In this document: positions 28,001 through 33,430 of the stretch, piece after piece
Position numbering within the stretch: the stretch's first letter is position 1
How the letters are laid out: each line of letters starts with the position of its first letter
Origin: Neodiprion pinetum
Taxonomy: Eukaryota; Arthropoda; Insecta; Hymenoptera; Diprionidae
Direction of reading: 5' to 3'
Length of the DNA: 64,000 nucleotides
NCBI RefSeq assembly: GCF_021155775.2
Contig: NC_060238.1
Span: 17,274,542-17,338,541 of the forward strand
Notes under the pieces: generated by a model
What the model was told of the DNA's origin: nothing
Databases searched by the model: none
Seen by the model: the letters and a program-made list of their open reading frames with translations, nothing else
Translations under genes and position numbers: made by a program

Positions 28001-31000
28001 GTTAAAATAGTTGAAAATATTTTGAACATATTTTCGAAAATATTATTTAGCATCAATTGAAAATGTTTTATAAAATTTACAAAGGCTTCTTAAAAATATG
28101 ACTAATAATACTTAGTAACAGCTTGCAGAAATATTTTCGTAAATTCAGAGACATGTACAATATTTCAGAAATATTATACAAAAGAATTATTTTTGAGATC
28201 ATTTGGCAATATTTTATAGAGTACTTATAAAGCTTGAGAAATTAGGCATAGAAATAATTTAAGAATATTTTGTGGTGTGTCAACTGGTGTTAGTTGAAAT
28301 GCCAATAAGAAATATTTAATGCACTTATCATGCCAGTTAAAGACTAGTGATATTAAGAAATGTTCAATAGATGGAGTTTACAAATAGATATTTATAGTTC
28401 TTTACAAATCTATCATATAATAATGCTAAAATTGTACGCTTTTGCATATCCTGAGTAATTGAAAAAATGTACTTTGTATCGTTATTCAAGGTGATGGTTC
28501 ATAAAGTGAAATTGAATAAAACTTTTAGAACAGTTCATTCAATTATGGTCTATGTTAGAAAGTTTCGAGATTTCTCATATTCTCATTATGCGAATTTCTT
28601 TGAAAACCGTTATATTTTCGCAAAAATGTAATGCTATAATTTTTCAATTTCACCTTGATGTAACTTTATAAGTGAATTTACAATTCACAGGCATAATATA
28701 CTTCAAGATAAAACAGATTGATTCTATTCGTGTCTGTTTTTTACACTGCTTTTATAATCGTCAATTTACTTTTGATTTTTTATTATAGATTCAACGATTA
28801 TTAGACTTACCAACTACACTAGAAACAGCTGATCAACAACAGTATACTGGAACACCATCAGGAACACATCTCCATGGCAGCCAACAACGGGTAATTTCTG
28901 CATATTTCATTACTCTCACCAGAATATGTTGTTTTTTTTCACATGCTTGTAGAATAATCAATTCTTAATATAATGAAAATAATTCCGATATGTATTTGAA
29001 TGATCCCAAAATCATAAGCACGTAGAGTTTGTCAACATTAAAAGTTTAGTTATCAATAAATATTTCAATTTGTATACCTAAATATGAAAAATGATTGAAA
29101 GTTTTCCTACAACGTAAAAATTTTTTCTGTAACGTTGAAACGTATCTCATTGATGTTATAGTTGTATGGTGCAGCTATATCAGCACCAAACAAACCAGCG
29201 CCGCTACCACCAAGACATCCACCATCAGACACGCGACGTCTCAGTTCACACATGACTAGAAATTCTGGATATTCTCCGCATAACGGTAACATCGAAAACT
29301 TCATTTGTCTTATATTCAATCCTTGTTCAACCTAATTAGGGCAAGTTGTTTATTCCATTATAAACACGACTTAAACATTTTATATCAATATACCAGGTTC
29401 TACATCTTCTCGGAGAGGTCCGGCGCCTCCCAGACCAACAGCGACTCCTCCATCATTACCACGCACTCCAGTAGATCAAGTTGATTCAGAGTCACTGCAT
29501 CTTCGGTCACACACACCGTTGTCACTCGGCAGTATCGCATCATTACACGATAAAGTGAGTATTTCTTTATATTGCTTGTAATCTGTATCACGCTCTGTTT
29601 TTCCCATCATCCGCACATGAAGAAAGTGAGAAACTTGCAGCGTTCGGTTCGTTAAAATACGGTCAAGAAGTTTGGGTAGCTATAAATCGTTATTTTCTTT
29701 ATCAATACTATTACGAAATAGTCGTACATTGAGTATTTATCAAATTATAACATTCGTGAACCACGAAGATTCGTTTAAAATTAAGATAATAGAAAATAAT
29801 GAAATTATCAACAGTAGCTTTAGATATGAATTCATTTCAAATCGCGTCAAAGTTATTTAGAATCGAATATATTCATTCGATTTCACTTTAACATAACTCA
29901 TTTTATTCAGAAAACTATTTTCTACAAATTCACTGAAATACTCATGTATAATATGATATGAAAAATCATGATATTGCACGTATCATTGCACATATGATCA
30001 ACAAATGGTAATATTGAAATTACTACCGAAAAAAAAAATCTCCGTGATTTTTTCGAAAATGGTTTTCAGCATAAAATGAACGACTCTAGAGTGAAATTGA
30101 ACGACTTTACTAGATTTTGATTGATTTTGCAGTGATTTACAATGAGGTATCGATATCTAAGTTTTTCTTTATAAATCCAATATCTTCTATTTTTGTATTT
30201 TGAAAGCGATCTTCGTAGTTAACAAATATAATAATTTGATAAATATACAATGTGCAAAGATGTTGCAGTAAAATCAATCGAAAGTATCGATTTTTGGTTA
30301 ATTAGTTCGTTGTTTGTGAAAAAATTCCTAATAAGTACTTAAAAATTATTCAACTCAAGAAACAACGTAATTTTGTACATACGTCTTTTAGTTTACTTAT
30401 ACATGGGAAAGTTCACCAATTATCCCCAAACGACCCGGGGCCGAAATTTCGATTTTTCTGCAATTCTTATGTCTTGTAGTATGTTCTGAGGTGCAAAAAT
30501 TCTGCAAGTTTCAGACCTCTATCGCTTACGGTTTCGGAGATATGCATTGATCAACTTTTTAACAGTGAAAACATTGATTTTCAAAATGTATTATCTTCCC
30601 GATTATGGAATCCATTTTAGGCTAAATCCCGACAAACCATGGAAAAAAAACCGTTTTTTCGACATTGTCCAACTTTCATCTCGAAATTAACGTTTTCATC
30701 TAAACTTGCAGTTTTTTACACGAAAGAATTTTTGTAAGTATTTTTGCAAGGTGCTCAAAGTGAGATCAGGCTGGAGCTGCAAAAGCATATATTTTTTTTG
30801 TTGTTTTCCTTAGAGAAATATTTTGATTTTATTCGCTCACTTTATTACTGATGTATTCTGCTAAAGTGTACTGAAGATTTAATGGCTCCACAAATTCCAC
30901 AAAACAGAATGGATAATAAAATAAAATTGAATTAGGTGCTGCAAAAGTAGTGTAAAAAGTGCATTAACCTGCCTTTACAACATGATTAAATTTCATAAAA

Positions 31001-31408
31001 GTAGTTGACTTTGGGATCGAAAAGTGACTCAGCTGATTTAGAATGGATTCCTTATGTGGTAACCATGACCACTATAAAGCCGTTTTTATCTATAATGAAA
31101 AATGGTCGTGCGACACCACTGTAATCGGATAAATATAATTCTTAGTAAAATCGTATAATTCCCCTGATTATTTCGTGATTTTGATGAACACTTTCAATTA
31201 AAATTAGATTCTGCTTGTTTCGAAGTTGATTTTTTTCTTTACTCATCTTTTATGGAGTGTGAATTAGTGGAAAGTAAAATTTAACATTTTTCAGGAACAC
31301 ACTTCCGGTGGAAGTCCACGCCATTCTATAGCTTCTAACAATAGTTCAAATCCGTCTACACCTCCCAGCCCAGCTCACGACCATGGATCCTCATCGTACG
31401 ATTCATAG
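876..31408 (+). CDS. gek: MRCK / genghis khan Ser/Thr kinase (24 coding exons; 5' end partial)
   Basis: This is a Cdc42-binding kinase of the DMPK/ROCK branch of AGC kinases. The family phosphorylates myosin regulatory light chain, the myosin phosphatase subunit and LIM kinases downstream of Cdc42 at membranes and the cell cortex. Joined exons: 876-1055, 1757-2028, 3163-3462, 3541-3684, 4630-4752, 5643-5851, 6535-6749, 8284-9287, 11812-12047, 12378-12484, 19817-19980, 22470-22725, 22835-23121, 23198-23341, 23642-23777, 23872-24113, 26670-26850, 27009-27197, 27426-27611, 27797-27978, 28789-28890, 29162-29285, 29397-29554, 31295-31408. Every junction is GT-AG and in phase. From the first full codon (878) there are 1750 residues, close to about 1700 for vertebrate MRCKs. 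Domains (visible numbering): kinase 77-340, AGC tail 340-409, coiled coil about 425-930, C1 about 1017-1067, PH about 1078-1205, CNH about 1215-1510, CRIB about 1568-1585, Ser/Pro tail. The start codon is uncertain. Confidence 0.95.
1056..1756 (+). other. MRCK intron with small inverted repeat and transposon-like remnant
   Basis: A small inverted repeat has its left arm around 1143-1163 (GTGCGATTAATTGATTA type) and its right arm around 1270-1290. At about 1496-1660 the base composition becomes more balanced, and the plus strand stays open across a fragment containing ALNNPPRLLPKF and VEHWIRLLGLF. I do not recognise this fragment. It may be an old transposon remnant. Confidence 0.4.
1757..2028 (+). 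CDS. gek: MRCK exon b: kinase N-lobe
   Basis: The acceptor is TTTTCTAG at 1756 and the donor CTG/GTAAGA. It holds the glycine loop GRGAFGEV (visible residues 84-91) and the ATP-anchoring lysine in FAMK (Lys106). The family-typical stretch ILNKWEMLKRAET follows. It ends on a codon boundary after DDNNL, which the next exon continues with YLVMDYY. Confidence 0.97.
2029..3162 (+). repeat. MRCK intron with a degraded foldback-element copy (about 2200-2560)
   Basis: GCTCATTTTATTCAAAAGAC at about 2335 is found again inverted at about 2440-2455, with CTATGG / CTATAG flanks. The same core occurs in the copies at 21.7, 29.7 and 47.5 kb, so this looks like a shortened member of that family. The rest of the intron shows nothing else. 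Confidence 0.5.
3163..3462 (+). CDS. gek: MRCK exon c: catalytic core
   Basis: It carries hinge residues YLVMDYYCGGD, the catalytic loop YVHRDIKPDN (base Asp201), the Mg-binding DFG (Asp219) and the activation-segment SPEIL. All catalytic residues of an active kinase are present. The acceptor is TATTCGCAG and the donor CGG/GTAAAT. It spans exactly 100 codons. Confidence 0.97.
3541..3684 (+). CDS. gek: MRCK exon d: kinase C-lobe
   Basis: It encodes AMEDGQGRYGPECDWWSLGV through YGKIMNHK, the helix F region invariant in MRCK. The intron before it is only 78 bp. The donor AAG/GTGATT is weaker than its neighbours, but the phase is exact (48 codons). Confidence 0.96.
3685..4629 (+). other. MRCK intron, no feature recognised
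   Basis: The 945 bp intron is AT-rich. I see no open frame with coding character and no clear inverted repeat. Confidence 0.5.
4630..4752 (+). CDS. gek: MRCK exon e: end of kinase domain
   Basis: It encodes the C-lobe end with SEEAKDLMRKLIC and the subdomain XI arginine in FRLGQNGIDDFK. The acceptor is ATCTTTCAG and the donor AAA/GTACGC. It is 41 codons long and in phase on both sides. Confidence 0.95.
4753..5642 (+). other. MRCK intron with poly-T and poly-A tracts
   Basis: It contains a 20-base T run at 4923-4942 and an A run near 5256-5270. Around 5190-5235 the text GTCGACTCGATGGCCTTAG resembles a stretch near 9745 in another intron, which suggests a dispersed repeat. No exon is seen. 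Confidence 0.4.
5643..5851 (+). CDS. gek: MRCK exon f: AGC-kinase tail
   Basis: It starts KHPWFEGVDW and continues with APYIPEVSSPTDTSNFDVDD and then LPFVGFSFT, the hydrophobic-motif region of MRCK/ROCK kinases. In this branch that region stabilises the dimeric kinase without needing phosphorylation. The donor GGAAG/GTGCGT leaves phase 2, which the next exon completes as Ser. Confidence 0.95.
5852..6534 (+). other. MRCK intron, no feature recognised
   Basis: This is AT-rich spacer. A 64-codon open frame on the minus strand (6121-6315) has no recognisable motif and AT-driven composition, so I do not call it. Confidence 0.4.
6535..6749 (+). CDS. gek: MRCK exon g: start of coiled coil
   Basis: The acceptor is CAATATAG/C and the donor TGTG/GTAAGT. 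It encodes RISDLGSLPMV, then a heptad-rich stretch (MLEEENAQLTLTIADLRNQV), a short Ser/Thr/Pro break, and a second helical piece. The region is less conserved than the kinase, so the call rests on splice phase and position. Family members often have alternative exons here, and I cannot exclude unseen ones. Confidence 0.87.
6873..6978. repeat. Perfect-looking hairpin in MRCK intron
   Basis: The left arm 6873-6902 (CCATTAACGTTTCAAAATTT...) and right arm 6949-6978 are reverse complements over about 30 bp with one or two length differences in the A/T run. A 46-bp AT-rich loop separates them. It lies just upstream of the tandem repeat at 6.99 kb. Confidence 0.75.
6990..7365. repeat. Degenerate tandem repeat, period about 163 bp, 2.3 units
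   Basis: Unit starts near 6991, 7152 and 7317 share TTCAGATTCAGATTCAGTG-type openings, then (A)TACAT-AAAATCATACT and (G)A(G)TCCA. Each first-half unit is followed by a TTTTTCG-rich second half and GGGCTAA / GGGCCAAA at the unit end. The third copy is truncated. Confidence 0.7.
7680..8110. mobile_element. MITE-like foldback element in MRCK intron
   Basis: The left arm around 7714-7772 (TTCTTAAAATTTTG, then GTATTTTAACACACATTTG) is repeated inverted at about 8012-8072. Weaker pairing extends outward to about 7680 and 8110. No transposase frame lies inside. It ends about 170 bp before the large coiled-coil exon. No target duplication could be fixed. Confidence 0.7.
8284..9287 (+). CDS. gek: MRCK exon h: main coiled coil
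   Basis: This is the largest exon, with 334 full codons. It is almost entirely Glu/Lys/Arg/Gln/Leu heptads with no proline-rich break. Family-specific stretches are KELKDALTQRKLAM, RQVRDKEEELEVAMQKVDSLR and the conserved end AHW-like block read here as AQWEAQITEIIQWVSDEKD ARGYLQ. It mediates parallel dimerisation and sets the distance between kinase and membrane-binding domains. The acceptor is TTTGCAG at 8283 and the donor CAG/GTATTG. Confidence 0.96.
9288..11144 (+). other. MRCK intron, left part, no gene
   Basis: This is AT-rich sequence with a G run at 10014-10021. The frame of the preceding exon stays open to 9449, but this is intron read-through after a good donor. Nothing else is recognised. 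Confidence 0.45.
11145..11648. mobile_element. MITE-like foldback element, about 504 bp
   Basis: Terminal sequence (A)GGGTATCTAGTAC at 11145 pairs with GTAGTACTACATACCCC at 11648. Inner arms match over CGACCGAGCAAACTCACTCT / AGAGTGACTTTGCTCGGTCG and further to TTAATTTAATATA. No coding content. It sits 160 bp before an MRCK exon. Confidence 0.8.
11812..12047 (+). CDS. gek: MRCK exon i: distal coiled coil
   Basis: ALATKMTEELEFLKHSGG continues directly from GYLQ of the previous exon, as in vertebrate MRCK. A Gly-rich linker follows, then NWRNRRSQKLDKMELLNLQS and another helical stretch. The acceptor is AAATTCAG and the donor AAAA/GTATGT, leaving phase 2. Confidence 0.95.
12378..12484 (+). CDS. 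gek: MRCK exon j: end of coiled coil
   Basis: It encodes ELRDFRQRLDAMAHEAKRKE and MQINELQGRLDTGDG, again heptad-like. The donor GGTT/GTAAGT at 12485 is near consensus and gives phase 1, joining to TTC (Phe). An alternative GT four bases upstream (12481-12482 region) fits the consensus less well. Confidence 0.9.
13649..13763. repeat. (TTA/TAC/ACT)n trinucleotide microsatellite
   Basis: A run of ATT/GTT triplets passes into about 100 bp of ACT/ACC/GCT triplets with interruptions. Interruptions such as CCACTACCGCTA repeat, suggesting an older, impure array. Confidence 0.95.
16708..17127. mobile_element. MITE with CAGGGTTCGTACGC terminal inverted repeats
   Basis: The left end CAGGGTTCGTACGC (16709) and right end GCGTACGAACCCTG (17126) are perfect inverted repeats. 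Next inside are GGGAATTTCGAAAATA and its partner TATTTTCAGGC...GGGAATTTC. AGTTT flanks both sides, which could be a 5-bp target duplication. No open frame lies inside, so it is non-autonomous. Confidence 0.85.
17230..17543. other. Unidentified coding-like block inside MRCK intron
   Basis: Base composition is much richer in G+C than the neighbouring intron, and both strands are open. Plus strand: an open frame 17288-17545 bracketed by an acceptor-like ATAACCAG at 17280 and a donor-like CCTG/GTAAAC at about 17535. Minus strand: an open frame 17502-17311 with ELARGNLVNKQDVVTQEARK and an acidic DDDLLDDLVV end. I do not recognise either protein. It could be an alternative exon, a nested gene exon or a processed pseudogene. 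Confidence 0.4.
19817..19980 (+). CDS. gek: MRCK exon k: linker between coiled coil and C1
   Basis: It encodes LERPTSQMSYLEHFLKGTVE, then an acidic, Ser-rich linker (SVEGDIEDNRAPSITSSKS). The Phe-Leu pair before PTS and the position just ahead of the C1 domain match the linker of vertebrate MRCK. The acceptor is AAATTGCAG and the donor ATT/GTGAGT. It lies after a 7.3 kb intron, the longest in the gene. Confidence 0.92.
19981..20432 (+). other. MRCK intron, no feature
   Basis: AT-rich intron sequence before the foldback repeat; nothing recognised. Confidence 0.4.
20433..20742. repeat. Foldback repeat of the 'tcactgattac / ccaatatgg' family
   Basis: The outer arms 20433-20496 (GGAGTCACTGATTACAAATC ... 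CCAATATGG) and 20682-20742 are inverted copies. A third copy of the arm lies in the middle at about 20557-20620. Related pieces occur at about 440-570, 24.3 kb, 58.85 kb and 59.8-59.96 kb. No coding content. Confidence 0.8.
21690..22350. mobile_element. Foldback element, family also at 29.7 and 47.5 kb
   Basis: The outer ends TTGGTTGGTCAAAAATC and GATTTTGGCCAACCGA-like (inverted) bound it. Inner arms include CTCATTT / AAATGAG and TTCACTG / CAGTGAA motifs with ATCTCTTTAAA near both ends. The arms have diverged substantially. The centre holds TTGTTGATCATAATCAATGT. No transposase was seen. Confidence 0.65.
22470..22725 (+). CDS. gek: MRCK exon l: C1 zinc finger
   Basis: It holds a complete C1 domain with spacing H-x12-C-x2-C-x13-C-x2-C-x4-H-x2-C-x7-C. 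The domain starts at HQFLVRTFSAPTKC and ends at VPSICP. In MRCK this domain binds diacylglycerol or phorbol ester and helps place the kinase at membranes. All eight zinc ligands are present. The acceptor is TAATTGCAG and the donor CAAA/GTAAGT. Confidence 0.97.
22835..23121 (+). CDS. gek: MRCK exon m: PH domain, first part
   Basis: It encodes PLGIDPTRGIGTAYEGYVKV and then GGVKKGWIRQFVVVCDFKLFLYD. The basic strand pair is typical of the MRCK PH domain. DMRDEEFSVSSV and DVIHATKKDIPCIFR follow. It lies 109 bp after the C1 exon. The acceptor is CTTCGTAG and the donor AGA/GTGAGT. Confidence 0.97.
23198..23341 (+). CDS. gek: MRCK exon n: PH domain, C-terminal helix
   Basis: It encodes ITLMLADTESEKTKWVVALS followed by ELHRILKRN. 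The tryptophan in KTKWV is the conserved Trp of the PH C-terminal helix. The preceding intron is 76 bp, the shortest in the gene. The donor ACG/GTAATT is non-consensus at +4 to +6, but frame and homology require it. Confidence 0.95.
23642..23777 (+). CDS. gek: MRCK exon o: start of CNH domain
   Basis: It encodes VKELLDNTLALIKNVMSGTI and then IDPDRLVIGTEEGLFCLDLD. The last part is the first blade of the citron-homology (CNH) beta-propeller. The acceptor is ATATCCCAG and the donor TAGTG/GTGAGT. Confidence 0.95.
23872..24113 (+). CDS. gek: MRCK exon p: CNH domain
   Basis: It encodes EIARVGEGKKIYLLEYVTEE, then SGKQRHVRLVPVRALDG and ETKGCITLTTG, ending CLCVAIKRQ. These are repeated beta strands typical of CNH. 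A 94-bp intron separates it from the previous exon. The donor is CAG/GTAATT. Confidence 0.96.
24268..24675. mobile_element. Foldback element with about 100-bp arms
   Basis: The left arm GGATTTCAATGAAATTTGGT ... GGCTGCCAACTGTCCAAAT (24274-24368) is inverted at ATTTGGACAGTTGGTAGCC ... ACCAAATTTCATCAAAATCC (24575-24669). The arms include GCTGATCACGAATC, linking it to the 20.4 kb family. It sits in the 2.6 kb CNH intron. Confidence 0.8.
24946..25470. mobile_element. MITE-like element, ends AGTGGCACTC
   Basis: The left end AGTGGCACTCGCTGGGTGTG, followed by TTCCAAAAC, is inverted at GTTTTGGAACGCACCCTCTG followed by AGTGCCACT (25439-25470). The interior repeats GGTTTTGGAACGC at about 25400. The 159-codon plus-strand frame overlapping it has no protein motif. 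No clear target duplication. Confidence 0.8.
26239..26573. mobile_element. Foldback element, about 335 bp, nearly palindromic
   Basis: The left arm GAAGACTATCGTCACCCCAT ... GGCCAATCC (26239-26354) pairs with the right arm GGATTGGCTAATC ... GGGGCGATAGTTC (26455-26573). It includes TAGAAAATTTTTCGTTGGCG / CATCAATGAAAAATTTTCTA. The arms are far more similar than in the 21.7 kb family, so this copy may be younger. Confidence 0.8.
26670..26850 (+). CDS. gek: MRCK exon q: CNH domain
   Basis: It encodes VIIYEITRTKTRHKRIREVM and then TLQVLTEGRLCVGYPSGFSI. The match to the family block RxKxRHRKFKEI is clear. The acceptor is GTCATTGCAG. The donor ATTT/GTAAGC leaves phase 1, completed as Ser. A 2.6 kb intron packed with foldback repeats precedes it. 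Confidence 0.95.
27009..27197 (+). CDS. gek: MRCK exon r: CNH domain
   Basis: It encodes FLTYSAVDALRCIELPRGEF and then VFHTLAVYVDSQGRKSRDRE. The GRKSR turn matches the family's CQGRRSR. The acceptor is CTATTTCAG and the donor GTCA/GTGAGT. Confidence 0.96.
27426..27611 (+). CDS. gek: MRCK exon s: CNH domain
   Basis: It encodes YCEGYLLVYSETHVDAFDCT, then the invariant VKRARPLN with GSL after it, and MPHVIYLSN. The acceptor is TTTCATAG and the donor CAAC/GTAAGT, both strong. Confidence 0.95.
27797..27978 (+). CDS. gek: MRCK exon t: CRIB (Cdc42/Rac-binding) motif
   Basis: A basic linker (RQMTRPRRRFSLREGNR) leads to ISAPTNFNHISHMGPGNGIQ. That is a complete CRIB motif of the pattern I-S-x-P-x-x-F-x-H-x-x-H-x-G, at visible residues about 1568-1585. 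It binds active Cdc42, and its position near the C-terminus separates MRCK from ROCK and DMPK. The acceptor is CATTATAG and the donor CAG/GTAAGA. Confidence 0.97.
27979..28788 (+). other. MRCK intron, no feature recognised
   Basis: 810 bp of AT-rich intron with many GAAATATTTT-like words but no clear element. Confidence 0.5.
28789..28890 (+). CDS. gek: MRCK exon u: post-CRIB linker
   Basis: It encodes IQRLLDLPTTLETADQQQ and a Gly/Thr/His stretch. IQRLLDLP continues the family motif after the CRIB box (IQ-LKDLP in vertebrates). The acceptor is TATTATAG and the donor CGG/GTAATT. It is 34 codons and in phase. Confidence 0.9.
29162..29285 (+). CDS. gek: MRCK exon v: Pro-rich tail
   Basis: It encodes LYGAAISAPNKPAPLPPRHP and then SDTRRLSSHMTRNSGYSP. 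PLPPRHPP looks like an SH3-ligand type proline run. The start at TGTTATAG/TTG was chosen because it keeps frame with the exons on both sides. The later AGs at 29173 and 29182 shift the frame. Confidence 0.85.
29397..29554 (+). CDS. gek: MRCK exon w: Ser/Pro-rich tail
   Basis: It encodes GPAPPRPTATPPSLPRTPVD and then SESLHLRSHTPLSLGSIAS. The composition is low complexity and likely disordered. The acceptor is ATACCAG and the donor AAA/GTGAGT. It could be alternatively spliced, because it starts in phase 1 and ends in phase 0. Confidence 0.88.
29690..30315. mobile_element. Foldback element, second copy of the 21.7 kb family
   Basis: It has CTCATTTTATTCAGAAAAC at about 29899 and the inverted CAGCATAAAATGAACGA at about 30068, with ATTCACTGAAATA next to the first. 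The centre holds GATCAACAAATGGTAATATT, like the 21.96 kb centre. The left end shares GAAATAGTCGTACATTGAGT with 47.5 kb. Confidence 0.65.
30316..31294 (+). other. Last MRCK intron, right part
   Basis: A stretch at 30420-30780 is richer in G+C (ATTATCCCCAAACGACCCGG, then TCTATCGCTTACGGTTTCGG). It reads like a dispersed repeat, but I see no partner arm. The rest is AT-rich. Confidence 0.4.
31295..31408 (+). CDS. gek: MRCK last coding exon and stop
   Basis: It encodes EHTSGGSPRHSIASNNSSNP and STPPSPAHDHGSSS, then stop TAG at 31406-31408. SPRHSIASNNSSN aligns with the vertebrate SPRHSTASNSSN block near the C-terminus. The acceptor is TTTTTCAG. This fixes the end of the gene with confidence. Confidence 0.95.
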   Translation, partial: EHTSGGSPRHSIASNNSSNPSTPPSPAHDHGSSSYDS

Positions 31409-33430
31409 ATGTATTAATAAAAATGAAGGCAAGTAAAATGTTGTTCGTTGCCCGCCCTTGTTAGTTGTTGTAAAATATTTTTACCGGACCTGAATTTCTT
31501 AGTCATGACCTAGACATGTTTACGAACACATTAGAACATAAACAGACGGAGACTTCATGATTCCGATTATCACGAAATCTTACGGAGTATTTTGATACAT
31601 TAAAAATCGGCGATTTGCCGCGTTTAAACTGTTCGACAGAAATCTTCTAGTGATTTATCAACTTTCTGAACCTGTACTCAACTTAAAATAATAATAGCTT
31701 TATCCTACTGCCAATTCATATGGAGTCCTGTCTCAGTTTCTCATAGAAAGATTTATATACATATATATTTTAGCGATACAATTTGTATACATATATAATA
31801 CATTCTTCCATCTGAAATCGGGAGCTTTTCTTAAATAATGTGAGAGTTACCAAATTAAACTCTTAACACTTACTGCGCGTAATGAAAAATTTCTGTCTTG
31901 CTGAGTTTTTAGATGCCTTGAAATAACGTGATTTTCAATATCATAAAAATTTCTATTTATTTTTTTTTTCTTCGCCTTGCTTTCAAGTCATGATTTACGA
32001 CTTCGATTTCGAATCTGAACGTTCCACGAACTATTCCAAGCTATTCAACACAATACAAGATTCGAACATGCTTTTTATTTACTGTGTCTTTTTTTTCACT
32101 GAGCAAGGAACAAAATAGCATATCTGTACATTCTATTGCTTATAAAGCAGTACTCGTAAAGGTTGGTAGAATTGTTTCAGAAAAATTTATTATTGACCAT
32201 GTTATCAGAACAACAAAATAGCTAACGAAGTAAAATTATGTTTATTAGAGCAACATAGCTAAATCGACTCTTTTGGGCAGGAAAAATACTAAAACCATTC
32301 ACAAGGTGTAAAATAATACTTTCGGTATTCGTGACGGCAAGAATATATACTATTAGAGAATAGAAACTCAGAGATATGCAAAAAAAAAAATTACGTATCT
32401 TAGTATATCTGTTATTATGAAATTTGATATTTACCTTGGAGTAAGTCGAAATGGGATAAAGTTGAATTGTCATTCAGGATTTGGGTTATCGTGTTACTTG
32501 GAACTTCTCGAATTCTTAAAGAAAATGTAAAGCGCAACGATTTTGTATCCAATTTGTTTGAAGCTTGAAAAATTCGCAATTCAGTGGAAAATGTTTTCTA
32601 TCCAGTCTTCGTGTTTTAATGTACCAAAAAAGACGATGTCAACTTTTCGTCCGTTTAAGTTAAGTTTAATTGTATACATTTGTATACAAATATATATTGA
32701 ATAATAGGTTGTACAAGATTCTGCAGCCACCAAATGGTCTGACAAATTTTTCATTTTATTTTTAGTTTCTGCAGCGTAATCAATAATCTTATTATTAAAA
32801 TATACTAATCCAATGCATTAATTAATGTAGGTATCCTTTGATTGTTCTTCTTCTGTGACGCATCAAAGAATACCTACATCGATTCATATATATATACGCA
32901 TACATGTGTGCGTGCGTGCGTGAGTACCGCAGGAAAATTTTTTGAAGAACAAATAGTATTATTAAGGACGGTCAATTAATATGTAAAATTACTGAATAAC
33001 CCGTCGGTAATAGTTATTATTAATACAATATTTAAGATCAAAATATCTATAATCTCGCGAGGTATATTACATAAAATTCGAATGGCTTGGAATAGATTAT
33101 AAAAGTAACTGAACGCAGTCATGAGTTTATATATGATATACATTAGAAGGAATAAGCAGTGATAAAACGAAGCTAGGTGTACATTATAAATTGATTCTAT
33201 TAGTGCATACGTTTAACAACAAAAATATATAGAGAAAAAAAACATACCGAAATTCAGTGGTGTAGATTATATTCAATGGATGAATTTCATATTATCTTAT
33301 AATGATCATCGTATACTATAATACTAACAATAAGAGAATAATTTTAAGCTAATTTATTTATCATTTCTTCCGTCTGCATATACATATACTTGCTTTATTA
33401 AAAGGTGTGTGAGTTGTCGTCGTTTATTAA
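31409..33430 (+). promoter_or_regulatory. gek: Probable MRCK 3' UTR
   Basis: An AATAAA lies at 31416, only 8 bases after the stop, which is too close to be the only site. A candidate distal signal is ATTAAA at 33397-33402, followed by the GT-rich GGTGTGTGAGTTGTCGTCG. The interval has no coding character. It contains TGTATACA/TGTATA words near 31.77 and 32.68 kb and the hairpin at 32.82 kb. The extent is inference. Confidence 0.4.
32817..32886. ncRNA. Stable hairpin, possible miRNA-type or 3' UTR structure
   Basis: The 5' arm ATGTAGGTATCCTTTGAT (32825-32842) pairs with the 3' arm ATCAAAGAATACCTACAT (32862-32879) with a single internal mismatch. Weaker pairing extends to about 32817 and 32886. 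The loop is 19 bases. The size is like a pre-miRNA. I do not recognise a known mature miRNA in either arm. Confidence 0.45.

Noticed and set aside
29174..29290. Alternative acceptors inside the Pro-rich exon (AG at 29173 and 29182)
   Set aside because: Both shift the frame relative to the exons on each side.
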